From Paenibacillus sp. SC116 (GTDB lineage Bacteria; Bacillota; Bacilli; Paenibacillales; Paenibacillaceae): a stretch of 64,000 bases of DNA. The stretch lies in contig NZ_JANIOF010000001.1 of the NCBI RefSeq assembly GCF_024733555.1, positions 1,574,856 through 1,638,855 of the forward strand. Direction: 5' to 3'. A program made the position numbers and the translations under genes. Position 1 is the first letter of the stretch; each line of letters starts with the position of its first letter. Below, in pieces: positions 47,101-52,167 of the stretch. The notes under the pieces were generated by a model. The model worked only from the letters and a program-made list of their open reading frames with translations, did no database searches and was not told the origin of the DNA.

Positions 47101-49863
47101 CTCCGCTTTGTGTCGTGATTTTAATAAGACCGCACCGACGCCTTCCCCCCATCCCGTTCCGGTAGAGCTATCGTCGAATGCGCGAGCTCTGTCATCTGAT
47201 GACTCCATGCCAATGCCTGCTTTTATGGGTAACAATATCGTCTTGACACCACCAGAAATCGCCATATCACATTCCCCATTAGCAATAGCTTTACATGCCA
47301 TATGGATGGCAACTAGGGAAGATGAGCATGCCGTATCGACTGTTACTGCTGGTCCTTTAAGATCCAACAAGTAGGAAATTCGACTTGGAATAATAGAGGC
47401 GAGATTTCCGATTGCAAAGTTCGGAAGTTGGCCTGGGCTTATTTCTGAAAGGAGACGTTCGTACTCATAGCTCGTTTTGGCGAAACCAGTATACACGCCA
47501 ACTCTGCTTCCCTTCAGCTGTTCACCGCCATAACCTGCATCCTCTAGCGTACTCCATGCTGCTTGTAGGAACAGTCGCTGATTGGGATCCATTAAGCTGG
47601 CTTCCTTCGGCGTAATCTTGAAGAAAGCGTGATCAAATTTATCAATTTCGTCTAGGTATCCGCCTTCTGCCCAGTTCAGTTCTCGTCCTTCTGTATTGAT
47701 GTTTGATATATAAAAATCTGCATCTTGCTTCCGCGCTTCATTTAAAGGCCGAATGCAATCCACTCCATCAACAAGACGGTTCCAGAATTCATCCAAATTA
47801 TCTGCAGTAGGAAACTTACCTGACATACCGATAATAGCAATATCATGATCACGAGCCGAATCTAAGTCGCTGCTATCGGAATTCCCTAGTTCTTCTGTCT
47901 TCTCTCCATGTGCAATAAATTCAGCTAGCTTGGAAAGATTCGGGTATGAAAACAGTTCAGCAACTGTAATCGGAACACCGAATTCACGTTCTAAATGTTC
48001 CGTCATCTGTACCATCTGAATAGAGTTGGCACCGATATCAAAATAGCTATCATCTGCACCTATAGAGTCAATTTGAAGCACTTCTTTGACGATGTTCAGC
48101 AGCTTATGCTCCACCACTTTTAGCGTGGGAGTATTTCGCTTTTCGTTCTGTTTCTGGAGCGATGGATGCATGGACAGAATAATTTCTGCATATATACCAG
48201 CCTCATAATCTTGAGCAAGCTTATATCGCTGTACTTTGCCACTCGTCGTTTTGGGAATTCGGCGAATCGGGACAATCTCTTTAACCGACCAGCCCCCTGC
48301 AAAGTTGAGATGATATCTTAGCCGCTTGGCGATTGGAAGAAAGGACTCCAATGGTTTCGTATGCATGACAAATACAACGATCTGCTCGCCGTTGTTCTCC
48401 TTATCAGCAACACCGCATACGGCCACCTTACCTAACTCTATGCCTTCAACTTGCTCGGCGATCCGTTCAATATCATGTGGATATACATTTTGACCGTTTA
48501 GAAAAATGATGTCCTTCTGGCGCCCGGTAATCACCAACTGACCATTTCTCATAAAGCCCAAATCACCGGTATTTACCCAACCGTCAGGCGTTAACATTCT
48601 AGACGTAGCTGAAGGGTTATTATAATAGCCAGCAGTTACATTCAAACCGCTTATTTGGATATGACCAATGGAGTTATCAGGAAGCAATTGATTGTTATCA
48701 TCACAAATTCGCAGATAACAATCGTTGATAGGTTCTCCTGTCGTAACAAATGTAACTGTCTCTTGAATCGGCACTTCCTTTTCTATCACCTGATCTCCTA
48801 CATTTAAATGACTCCGTAGAAGATGAAGCCTGGTGTAAGTTGTCCCCGGTCTAGAGATAGATACCGCTACTGATGCCTCTGCCAGTCCATAGGAAGGCAT
48901 CATCGCATTGCGTTTTAAACCGTGTTTCTCCATCTGATCCAAAAATAAGTCGCACAGATCGGGAGATATCGGTTCTGCACCATTGTAAATAACACGTAAA
49001 TGCTGCAAGTCCCACTCTTTAGCCTCTTCTGGCTTGTACTTAACGAGAAAGAACTTGTAGCCGAAGTTAGGCGAGCATAATTGGGTTACCTTGTGCTCCG
49101 AGGCTTTCCTCATCCACAGGGTAGGTCTGCGAATAAACAGATCCGTCGGCATTAAATATTGCTGTACGTTGGCCCACACAGATGTGAGATGAAAGAGAAT
49201 CATCCCCATATCATGGGTTAGTGGCATCCAGCCCAGAATTGAATCTTCTTCTGTTAACTGTGAAGCCGCAGCGATGGCTCTAACATTTGCGATCAAGTTG
49301 GCATGTGTCAGCATTACACCTTTAGGATCACCTGTTGATCCCGAAGAGAATTGTATAAAAGCTAAGTCTTCAGGCTTCGACGGATAAACGATACCGAGTT
49401 GACCATCTGAGAGCTGTTCCATTTCCTCAGTAAGGAAAGAACGCTGTCGGATTGCATCCAAGTCGACCGCAAGCTCGGGATCAAGTTCGGTCTTTTCTAG
49501 ACCAGCAAACACTTTGGCATTTGCTATCATATATGGATTGAGCAAGGTGCTAAATATCTTGAACAACTTCATCCGATGCTCTTGGTTACCCCCAACACTT
49601 ACAGGGACAGGGATAATGCCACCGAGCAGTGCTCCCCAAAACACGGACAAAAATATGGGATTGTCCTCGATTTGAATAATCAGTTCGTCACCTTGCTTTA
49701 TCCCCTTTGACTGAAAAAAATGCAAGCTAGCCAGCGCTCTTTGTAACAGCTGTGCATAAGATTCAACCTGTTCATTCTGATCGCCCGTAATATAGGTAAT
49801 CCCTTGCTTGCCTTGCTCTGCTCGATTAATAAGCAACCTTGACAATGTGATATCACGTTCCAC
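29200..49863 (-). CDS. Hybrid PKS-NRPS of iturin type: beta-amino acyl starter, D-Dab, L-Dab, D-Ser
   Basis: A 6887-residue protein starting at GTG after GGGGAG. Approximate residues: fatty acyl-AMP ligase 1-570 (SSGSTGDPKG, HDMGMI); ACP (Ser 613); ketosynthase 670-1100 (TACSSS, EAHGTGT, GHLYES) with no acyltransferase; ACP (Ser 1359); PLP aminotransferase 1560-1980 (Lys in TYGKVIGGG, about 1820); condensation 2030-2450 (HHVTLDG); an adenylation remnant 2480-2640; carrier (2673); condensation; adenylation 3190-3690; carrier; epimerisation 3785-4200; D-accepting condensation; adenylation 4720-5210; carrier; condensation; adenylation 5790-6280; carrier; epimerisation 6395-6830. The first two pockets read DVGEISSIDK (Dab, possibly Orn). 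The third reads DVRHFSLIDK (Ser-like, Trp239 changed to Arg). The starter half matches MycA/ItuA: malonyl extension of a fatty acid, then beta-amination. The FenF-like protein upstream should load the second ACP. Confidence 0.93.
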   Translation of the reverse strand: MERDITLSRLLINRAEQGKQGITYITGDQNEQVESYAQLLQRALASLHFFQSKGIKQGDELIIQIEDNPIFLSVFWGALLGGIIPVPVSVGGNQEHRMKLFKIFSTLLNPYMIANAKVFAGLEKTELDPELAVDLDAIRQRSFLTEEMEQLSDGQLGIVYPSKPEDLAFIQFSSGSTGDPKGVMLTHANLIANVRAIAAASQLTEEDSILGWMPLTHDMGMILFHLTSVWANVQQYLMPTDLFIRRPTLWMRKASEHKVTQLCSPNFGYKFFLVKYKPEEAKEWDLQHLRVIYNGAEPISPDLCDLFLDQMEKHGLKRNAMMPSYGLAEASVAVSISRPGTTYTRLHLLRSHLNVGDQVIEKEVPIQETVTFVTTGEPINDCYLRICDDNNQLLPDNSIGHIQISGLNVTAGYYNNPSATSRMLTPDGWVNTGDLGFMRNGQLVITGRQKDIIFLNGQNVYPHDIERIAEQVEGIELGKVAVCGVADKENNGEQIVVFVMHTKPLESFLPIAKRLRYHLNFAGGWSVKEIVPIRRIPKTTSGKVQRYKLAQDYEAGIYAEIILSMHPSLQKQNEKRNTPTLKVVEHKLLNIVKEVLQIDSIGADDSYFDIGANSIQMVQMTEHLEREFGVPITVAELFSYPNLSKLAEFIAHGEKTEELGNSDSSDLDSARDHDIAIIGMSGKFPTADNLDEFWNRLVDGVDCIRPLNEARKQDADFYISNINTEGRELNWAEGGYLDEIDKFDHAFFKITPKEASLMDPNQRLFLQAAWSTLEDAGYGGEQLKGSRVGVYTGFAKTSYEYERLLSEISPGQLPNFAIGNLASIIPSRISYLLDLKGPAVTVDTACSSSLVAIHMACKAIANGECDMAISGGVKTILLPIKAGIGMESSDDRARAFDDSSTGTGWGEGVGAVLLKSRHKAEQDGDYIYAVIKGSAINQDGNTVGISAPNASAQTDVILQAWKDANIDPSTISYIEAHGTGTQLGDPIEIEGIQKAFQRKGITKKQFVAIGSVKTNIGHLYESSGIASLLKSVLALQRNLLPPTIHFENPNRNIAFEQSPVYVNSKLSPWQVPEGQPRRCGISSFGFSGTNCHVVVEEYIRNEVVSDNKSKAPNLFVLSAKTEHALTELIGSYQRYVNGHLEENVSDMCYTAAIGRMHWPYRVAIIAEDLDELREKLVRLTVNGETGEEVFTGMHRIVSKSGNMNLADKTEQQIYELSEQASRIVKEYRELSYRDEYASHRQEHLRKLGALYVQGAKVDWASLYQHAGCRRVPLPTYPFERNRCWIDTASTNTRATGEVTENRTREPENVMKANQSTTHVSAEQQAQVLHTLKNMIHNISQLDPSEIDLYTHFLEMGLDSIVLSQVSNSIKDTFKLDIPVRVFFESLTNLESLSDYIIAHIPRKEASQPIDEWKGSPSIPINKIREQSPSEARHTEQHKLARTSHPTHIQSISSTKGDAVERILEQQLQLMSQQLELLRYNPQVEAPTVTFEQETVIEQELLGLRQAAVAMETPAHRQEEEIKPFQPYRRMNVQEKEQLNDKQEQHVKQLIERLSKKTQRTKDYTQRYRDVYANNRNVAGFRLILKELVYQIISQKAEGSKIWDIDGNEYIDLTMGFGVNLFGHMPSFIHDALQHELENGMCVGPMSNLAGNVAQAISDMTGVERVAFYNSGTEAIMVALRLARAATSRSKVVIFAGSYHGTYDGILALAGAGANLESTMPLAPGTLKNMVQDIVVLNYGTTEALDYIRSHAHELAAVLVEPVQSRRPDLQPTAFLKEIRSITDSSGTAFIFDEVITGFRIHPGGAQNWFGIQADLVTYGKVIGGGLPIGIVAGKSKYMDGIDGGIWSFGDDSYPQNESKRVFVAGTFCHHPLAMSATMAVLHEMNRHGEKLQTELNERTAMFARTLNDYFEEEQVPIKIVHFGSLFRFVLKGDLELFFYHLLEKGIYIWEGRNCFLSTAHSDSDIARIIAAITKTVSELREGGILPPTPHPSGPKRMKDSSLHQEGDLSASTSASAPVTVEVPQSAVHNEKRIRVGSEQKQMWLASQSSEQSNAAFNQIAVLQLKGHLRLDKLQTAVEQLTNRHEALRTVFDETGETQIILPFVQVNIPVENCSTWTGSDREALVQQWLHDEAGRAFDLTTRDPLFRIHLLQFAADDTIAAITMHHVTLDGWSVGVFVTELEQAYSMLCRGEIWSPPETAQFSNFLEWQAVQNETALMEEAVQYWSSRLNEPIMALQFPKVGMLMKPSNRGERITHKIDAALTTKLKKLSIRFKNSLFVTMLGSFQLFLHRLTARNKFVIGIPTAGQAHMNSYSVMGNCVNLLPVIAELEGSETVESFFNGVKVAMDTMDRYQTYPFSFVSERLTHFPAFNILFNMDRPLKGLQFFQLETELLSSPVSYVNYDLFMNVMEVKDGLQLDVDFRSEMIDPSLLDWWMESYIYMLDTLTNVFPEQVTIGNLPVLHKEHSETLSSIWQMHAPVETELNILDVYAQPAPLGTLGRVYVREQAFGHWRETGELAVCMPDGSMHIWGREDRVVSNQQGEVSLVQLERTLTSLSQLSDCAVIACRDDKEVNLAAYVESTTELTDLAALKRHWAEHLPSYSLPKHIIAMKQLPRTVTGDIDYSALPDVREWTVTETVNGIPADDLEVQLSRVWKEVLKTEHVGVLDDFFTLGGQSLQGMVMLSRLTKELGVVVPLKLLFDSPSVRGIADYIRAQSVSDTVSYSEIVPVEKRELYPVTSSQKRMYILQQFEGNKVTYNLSGMLKLEGPLNKQKLNEVFCTLIERHEALRTSFVETEEGLMQRIEKDVKFSIEDLMADEAQLEDTVKPFIQPFDLRQAPLIRVGLIPLSEQRHELLLDIHHIIADGVSVQTLLDEFAALYDGRELPEHHVQYKDYALWHQGWMLTEDYASQETYWLEQFKDGAPVIELPYDKPRPAVQSFEGDWMFFSIEPVLKERLTQLAKESGTTMYLVLLAAYCTLLHKYNGQEELVVGTPVAGRNHPDVENMIGVFINTLALRCPMYSSMSFSELLEQMKQTALSAFEHQHYPFEMLVEKLNLQRDLSRNPLFDTMFSYVNDPDTLQAGELVCTIEETQKSIAMFDLSLEAMELGAKLVFRLEYAVKLWERSTIERISRHFQELLADIASSPEKSLAELNLLTKDEKVQLLEGFDIYQETESINIPFHPFIEAQAANNPEHIAVIYKETKLTYHELDSAANRLARTLMDAGIGRESLVGILAERSAEMIVAILAVWKAGGAYVPIDPDYPEDRIEFMLQDSGAKALLSQSWLADRFAFMTQTSETSTSIIFIDDESVYDGDDSALPMRNEGHDLAYVIYTSGTTGRPKGVMIEHRSLVNTAYGYRREYRLNEFPVRLLQLASFSFDVSIGDIARALFNGGTMIICPKDDRIDPVRLSGWIQDYEITLFESTPALIIPFMNHIAAQRLELPSLKLLITSSDACSVRDYRILQQQFGSSIRIINSYGVTEAAIDTSVYDESLEKLPQSGNVPIGKATLNGRFYIVDSMLNPVPVGIAGELCIGGPGVSRGYLNRPELNVEKFIMSPFIPGERLYRTGDLARWDMDGNVDFIGRMDHQVKIRGYRIELGEIESQILQLDEVNEVVVIARTDEFSGTYLCAYVVLVDGNSNDDSILIQLRKALENQLPSYMVPAHFIGLERMLLTPNGKIDRNALPAPTGPLMSKVEYMAPRNKKEQSVADVWLSVLGGNSIGINDNFFELGGDSIKSLQVISRLLQAGYKLEMRDLFQYPTISALCPHLRETVKLADQSEVTGVVQLTPIIARFATDEPIDKHHYNQAVLLHRTERFDVDALKAAMSHIVVHHDALRMVLRETEDGYVMWNRSVDEGELYTFEQFDYEALGSGVELAHAIETTATSIQGSIDLGNGPLMKLALFHCEDGDHLLIAIHHIVVDGVSWRIIFEDVATAYDQALSLNPIRLPHKSDSFQLWAEQLAAYADCGMTSEEVAYWQAIESKEIHPLPKDMECEHLLERDTELMTVTWSKKETDQLLTHAHRAYKTEVNDLLLAALGRAVTSWSSVDRIRINLEGHGREDIIPDLDITRTIGWFTSMYPVVLEAGSDMELGRYIIEVKENLRAIPNKGIGYGIWRYAASRAEQLDFAPEPEISFNYLGQFDQDYEGSGLAESRFAAGRTVSDNALVEFSLDMNGMITGGCLTFTIAYNSRQYHRESIERLSAKLNNSLQDVLLHCSSKEQPKLTPSDISLHGLSLEDLEQLEAQTAHLGELENAYALAPMQKGMFFHYLMNPQSGFYIEQLKLDVTGGFYPDTFVRSFDYLVARHEVLRTSFVTEFNNDTIQVVFKQRNIPYYYEDISSLDTTERTAYIERYEAEDHEKGFDLLSDNLMRLAVLRTGKDTYHIVWSYHHILMDGWCVGIVMDEWLSHYRALNNGQPIEIREAIPYSKYLQWLEKQPIDEGMSYWRSYLDGYAQQSSVPFGRSLPEAGYRYEERSFALGERETAQLKAAADRYMVTLSNLFLTAWGLILSRYNQVDDVVFGNVVSGRPTEISSVENMVGLFINTVPLRVKLSRSSTFAELMKNVQQESLQSQQYDYCPLADIQAESSLKQRLFDHIVVFENYPLQEIGDSVSSDLGFTITDASVSEQTNYDFNVNVEIGTCLRITLSYNRNVYSEQSIERIEGHLQTVLMQVAANPDKLLAELNLLTKEEQVQLLEEFDMYQETETINVPFHPFIEAQAAKTPEHIAVVYKETKLTYRELDSAANRLARTLMAAGIGRESLVGILAERSAEMVVAILAVWKTGGAYVPIDPDYPEDRIEFMLQDSGAKVLLSQSWLADHFAFMTQTSETSTSIIFIDDENVYDCDDSALPMRNEGHDLAYVIYTSGTTGRPKGVMIEHRSLVNTAYGYRREYRLNEFPVRLLQLASFSFDVSIGDIARALFNGGTMVICPKDDRVDPARLYDWILEYEITLFESTPALIIPFMNHIAASGLELPSMKLLITSSDACSVRDYRILQQQFGSTMRIINSYGVTEAAIDTSVYDESLDKLPQSGNVPIGKATLNGRFYIVDSMLNPVPVGIAGELCIGGPGVSRGYLNRPELNEEKFIMNPFIPGEHLYRTGDLARWDVDGNVDFIGRMDHQVKIRGYRIELGEIESQILQLIEVDEVVVTALTDGRGQKYLCAYIVAAGEEPLQTAIIRKELAKQLPDFMVPAQYVQLDEIPLTPNGKIDRKALPEPGEELGASSLYVAPSNVTEAVLAKLWQEVLGVSQVGIDDHFFELGGHSLKAMLLLNHIAKQFQTSLTLREVFAQPTIRQLAELIQQAEKGVYATIEPVPEKQVYPVSSAQKRLYVIHQLDTTSTAYNMCAALVMEGPINKRKLERALQKMVARHESFRTSFEMHEGEPVQRVHRKVEFNLISRQLEEAEVAAAVMDAHLLASTENEELLYEQVIHPFVRSFDLNSAPLLRSEIVKLSPQKHILLIDMHHIITDGMSVEVFVDELSRLYAGEILPELRIQYKDYAVWHNQFLRQEQMQRQEKFWLDQFRDEVPILNMPTDFSRPNVQSFEGGQISFEVQPDLLRKLYKLCKETETTLFMVLLASYNVLLQKYSGQEDIIVGTPVAGRPHADLQQLIGMFVNTLALRNYPEGDKTFADFLAEVKDRSLLAFENQDYPFEELLELLHLRRDASRNPLFDTMFVLQNTGMNQIEMEGVTFTPFEFAEGISKFDLSLNVEEIGDKLLVSFEYCSKLYEQATVQRLARHWIRILEAVVEQQQIKLADIAIITDQESKQISEVFNNTAAVYPEATIVEQFESQVEQTPERIAVIYGDTQLTFRELNFQANQAARRLQQLGVGPDQIVPIVLDRSEKMAVTLFAILKAGGAYLPIDPATPEERIQFLLKDCSAKVVLTQQRFKSKLESAITSDTETKSNLTIMNVDDEQLYQGEGCNLPLAARPENLVYVLYTSGTTGNPKGVMIEHRSLANFLHWMQLNFPIGESDVILQKSPYTFDVSVREQFWWAIQGAKVVYLEPGGEKEPDQMVEAVVRHGVTSMHFVPSMLSAFLDYVEARQSTVLDKLASLKQLFVSGEAMNIKLAERFNTLLSRGGLTRMTNLYGPTEATIDVTYYNIPACEQLERMPIGNPVGNTELYVIGAGGMQQPIGVPGELCVVGVQLSRGYLNRPELTQEKFVPIPFRPDERMYRTGDLVRWMSDGKIEYLGRMDHQVKIRGYRIELGEVEAALRSHPDIKETVVIDQKDSHGQRYLCAYVTVNADSAPSIADMRTHLIVKLPDYMVPARFMIIERMPLSSNGKVNRRELPVPVGDVGTNETITAPETEMEELLADLWQDVLGIRQVGTEQNFFELGGDSIKALQIGARLNGRGYKMELKDLFQFPQIKLLSKYIKTVGRVIDQGPVRGDMELTPIQRRFFERTSMDRHHYNQSVMMFSNARLDEAALRKSLDKLIMHHDALRMTYIEQSDGQMLARNHGVESTTAMNRADIVHFHFATYNWVDRPQEKLEEDIKLEANHIQGAMNLASGPLMRVALFKTMAGDHLLIAIHHLVVDGVSWRILLEDLADLYVQAVQGIPLETMELPAKTDSYREWALRLKEYAKSTKLRGEINYWNSPAETVVNPLPQDSDVTLTYEKDSREATITLTAEQTEMLLKQSYRAYSTDVNDLLLASLGLAVHEWTGHQEVWVSLEGHGREDILKEIDVSRTVGWFTSIYPVKLDITNAKDLPYVLKSTKDELRRVPNKGVGYSILKYITDHLPEHERPSELTRNWRLQPEIIFNYLGQMDGETAENSQFSNSVMPTGQEISPNLDRSHLWDINGWVVDGTLHMTFSYSVLQYESETAERFVALFHKHLLSIIEHCCAKQETEQSPTDFTYNQLSLEHFQSLSDQLQNKIKKSRSKGQN
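34500..35760. repeat. Dab adenylation-domain repeat, copy 1 (module 2)
   Basis: Strongly similar at base level to 39096-40356 at an offset of 4596 bases (1532 codons). It encodes the second Dab adenylation domain. The pockets are identical, and the differences are scattered. Confidence 0.8.
39096..40356. repeat. Dab adenylation-domain repeat, copy 2 (module 1)
   Basis: Partner of the repeat at 34500-35760, encoding the first Dab adenylation domain. The following domains differ: carrier plus epimerisation here, carrier plus condensation in the other copy. Confidence 0.8.
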
Positions 49864-49896
49864 TGTGCCACTCTCCCCTAGACAAAATCCTATTTT

Positions 49897-51129
49897 CTAG
49901 ATAGCTTGTGTTATACGTGCATGCTCAAGCGCTTGTGCAATTGCTTGCAATTCACTCTGTATCTCCTCTGCAGATGCGCCCTTCGATCTCAATACGTGTT
50001 CAAGGAGCTTACCCGCTTCTTTCAACTGCTCCAGCGTTGGCTGTTCACCTCTTAATTCAAGTCCCGCCTGCCACTGCCTCAATTGACGTATTGGGGTAAG
50101 CACCCCCATCTCATATTGTTGTTCGTTATCATTTCGATTTCTCGTCGAAACAGCAGCTGACAGATATTGTTTGAGCAGATCCATCCCATTGGTGGAAGAA
50201 AGTCGGATTTTTAGATTTGTAATATGCTGTTCCTGTTCAACAGAGTAGGTCTCTAACTTCGCAGCTATCTCCTTGACCATTTTGCTTAGCACGGTTCTGG
50301 GACCAAGTTCTACAACGGCTTTTATATTCCGCTGGGCGATATATCGAATAGTAGGCTCCCATCTTACTGGACAAATCATCTGGAGCAGCAACCCATCTGC
50401 AATATTCCCAACGCCAGGATACGGACAAGCTGTAACGTTAGATATTACAGGCCACTTCAATTCATGAAATGAATAGTGACTTAAAACGGCCCCTAGCTTC
50501 TCCGCAGCTGGTTGCATCAGAGCACTATGAAAGGGACCGCTCACATTTAAATGCGTATAGGACGCGCCATATCGATCAAGAGCATTGGTTAGCATCGTGA
50601 CAACCTGATGATGTCCTGCGACTACGATCTGATTCGGAGTATTATAGCAAGCTACCGATATCGGCATATGATCCGAAGTTAATCCTTCGCATATCTGCTC
50701 GACTCTTTCCTTGCTTAATCCCTTTATCGCTATCATCTTTCCGATACCAGAATGGGCTGCCTCTTCCATAAACAGCCCTCGCTGTCTAACGATGCGTAAT
50801 CCATCCTGAAAGCTCAGCGCCCCAGTAGTGACAAGTGCTGTATATTCCCCTAAGCTGTGACCAGCAGCAACAGTCGGAGAAATTCCAATCCGACTCATGT
50901 AATATCGATACGCAATCATGCTTACGGTTAATATAGCAGGCTGCGCATTCATGGTCCGCGTCAAATCATTCAAGCTCCCTTGAAGACAAAGCTTCTTCAA
51001 ATCAAAGCCAAGGGTGTCACCCGCCTCTTCAAATAGATACTTAGCTTCAGAAAAAGAGTCGAGCAGATGCTTCCCCATCCCCACATACTGGGAGCCCTGT
51101 CCTGGAAATACAAATGCTACTTGTACCAT
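49897..51129 (-). CDS. fenF: FenF/ItuD-like trans-acting malonyl-CoA:ACP transacylase
   Basis: A 410-residue protein. The start is the ATG at 51129 (MVQVAFVFPGQGSQ), with AAGGTGAG 7 bases upstream. An in-frame GTG at 51141 overlaps that site. It has the acyltransferase GQGSQ motif, the nucleophile in GHSLGEY (about residue 90) and the catalytic His in GPFHSALM. Residues 1-300 are the acyltransferase. The remaining 110 residues form a helical tail. It is the first gene of the lipopeptide operon, 33 bases ahead of the hybrid synthetase, the same position as fenF and ituD in mycosubtilin and iturin clusters. It should supply malonyl groups to the hybrid protein, whose ketosynthase module has no acyltransferase. 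Confidence 0.93.
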   Translation of the reverse strand: MVQVAFVFPGQGSQYVGMGKHLLDSFSEAKYLFEEAGDTLGFDLKKLCLQGSLNDLTRTMNAQPAILTVSMIAYRYYMSRIGISPTVAAGHSLGEYTALVTTGALSFQDGLRIVRQRGLFMEEAAHSGIGKMIAIKGLSKERVEQICEGLTSDHMPISVACYNTPNQIVVAGHHQVVTMLTNALDRYGASYTHLNVSGPFHSALMQPAAEKLGAVLSHYSFHELKWPVISNVTACPYPGVGNIADGLLLQMICPVRWEPTIRYIAQRNIKAVVELGPRTVLSKMVKEIAAKLETYSVEQEQHITNLKIRLSSTNGMDLLKQYLSAAVSTRNRNDNEQQYEMGVLTPIRQLRQWQAGLELRGEQPTLEQLKEAGKLLEHVLRSKGASAEEIQSELQAIAQALEHARITQAI

Positions 51130-51369
51130 TTGCAAGCTCACCTTTTCTTATCTTATTTGACTGAAAATGTAGGAATGACATGTTGTTAATTGAGTGAATA
51201 AAAAGTGAGTAGTATAGAATCTAGTGATGTAGACCTATAAGAGTGGATGAAAAACTCGTGCTGAAAGGGTGGTAGAACTGATAAAAAATGTCGAATGAGA
51301 GAGGTCATGATGGAGTAAGAAAAGGAAAAAAATAAGATATGTTGTAACATTGCTGCAGACTTTGGAATC

Positions 51370-51399
51370 ATGATATTATAAGAATCCTGATATTGTCAA
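51370..51399 (-). promoter_or_regulatory. Probable promoter of the lipopeptide operon
   Basis: On the minus strand a consensus TTGACA (51394-51399) is followed after 18 bases by TATCAT (51370-51375). A TATAAT also lies in between, but only 13 bases from the -35. The leader to the FenF start would be about 230 bases. A 61-codon frame in that leader has no binding site and is not called. Confidence 0.55.
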
Positions 51400-51408
51400 T
51401 ACAAAAAA

Positions 51409-51426
51409 AATTAGGATAACCTAATT
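51409..51426. promoter_or_regulatory. Palindrome just upstream of the operon promoter
   Basis: AATTAGG-ATAA-CCTAATT is a perfect 7-bp inverted repeat whose near end is 10 bases upstream of the -35 box. This position suits an activator or regulator binding site. The binding protein is unknown. Confidence 0.45.
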
Positions 51427-52042
51427 AAAAAGAAGTAAACTTTATTCTTTTTGTCAGGTTAGCCAACGATGGCCGTTATCATCCCATAACTTACTTTACG
51501 ATCACAATCAACTTAGATCAAGTTAAACTAGTCATTCGTTTGTTTCGTCCAAATTAACCAAAAGCTCTCCCCTTGCTCCAATTGCTTTCACCCCGTTTCT
51601 CCATACGTTTGAAGTTATTTATGACAATACGTACAGCTTTCATAATAACTTTCATGGAGCTTTTACACATTCAAGCTTCATTTACTATTTACAGCTTACA
51701 TGTATGGATTTATCCATACGACACTGTCAATATCCTTCTGTATCTAAAAGTATAAATATTAAAATTTTCATTAATTCCAATGAAAATTAGTTATTCTTTC
51801 CACAACGAATCAGACTCCCTCTGATTACCTTGAATTCATTCACATGTGTATGCACTTATTGACCATCGTTAAATAATAGATTCATCATTCGTTTTTCTAT
51901 TAATAGCAATACAGATAATAACAATAATTGTCTACGTCCAGTTCCTTTAGCAACAGTCTTGTTACTTCTACTGAAGCTAGCTGCCCGAGGCGGGAGCTCG
52001 ATGGACCCGTATCCTACACAATACCATGTTGTATTACATGTA
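51427..52042. other. AT-rich intergenic region between lipopeptide and amino-sugar loci
   Basis: About 600 bases with no gene that I can support. A GC-richer patch near 51975-52010 stands out from the AT-rich surroundings. A 66-codon minus-strand frame over it (51856-52056) has no ribosome binding site and no recognisable protein. Confidence 0.6.
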
Positions 52043-52077
52043 AAATGTCCAAGCAACTTCTAACTGCTTGGACATTT
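52043..52077. terminator. Stem-loop terminator, probably bidirectional
   Basis: AAATGTCCAAGCA (52043-52055) pairs perfectly with TGCTTGGACATTT (52065-52077) around a 9-base loop. It lies about 90 bases past the MurR-like gene stop on the minus strand and should end the amino-sugar operon. The T tract is short on both sides. Confidence 0.65.
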
Positions 52078-52167
52078 ATTCATTCCTATAAAAGAAACTA
52101 ACTAGAGCCTCTTCTTGATAAAATTACATTTATTACATCTTGATTTCGCACCGACATTATGATCAAA

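Noticed and set aside
29533-49800. Plus-strand frames inside the hybrid PKS-NRPS gene
   Set aside because: They are antisense shadows of the megasynthase with no independent support.
12171-51129. Polymyxin, octapeptin or tridecaptin cluster because of the Dab pockets
   Set aside because: The FAAL-ACP-KS-ACP-aminotransferase starter and FenF gene are iturin-type, there are only seven modules, and no thioesterase is present.
51186-51371. A 61-codon frame in the leader of the lipopeptide operon as a regulatory upstream ORF
   Set aside because: It starts at the predicted transcription start, has no ribosome binding site and shows no leader-peptide signature.
51856-52056. A 66-codon minus-strand frame between the lipopeptide and amino-sugar loci
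   Set aside because: No binding site or family resemblance, and it overlaps the terminator hairpin.
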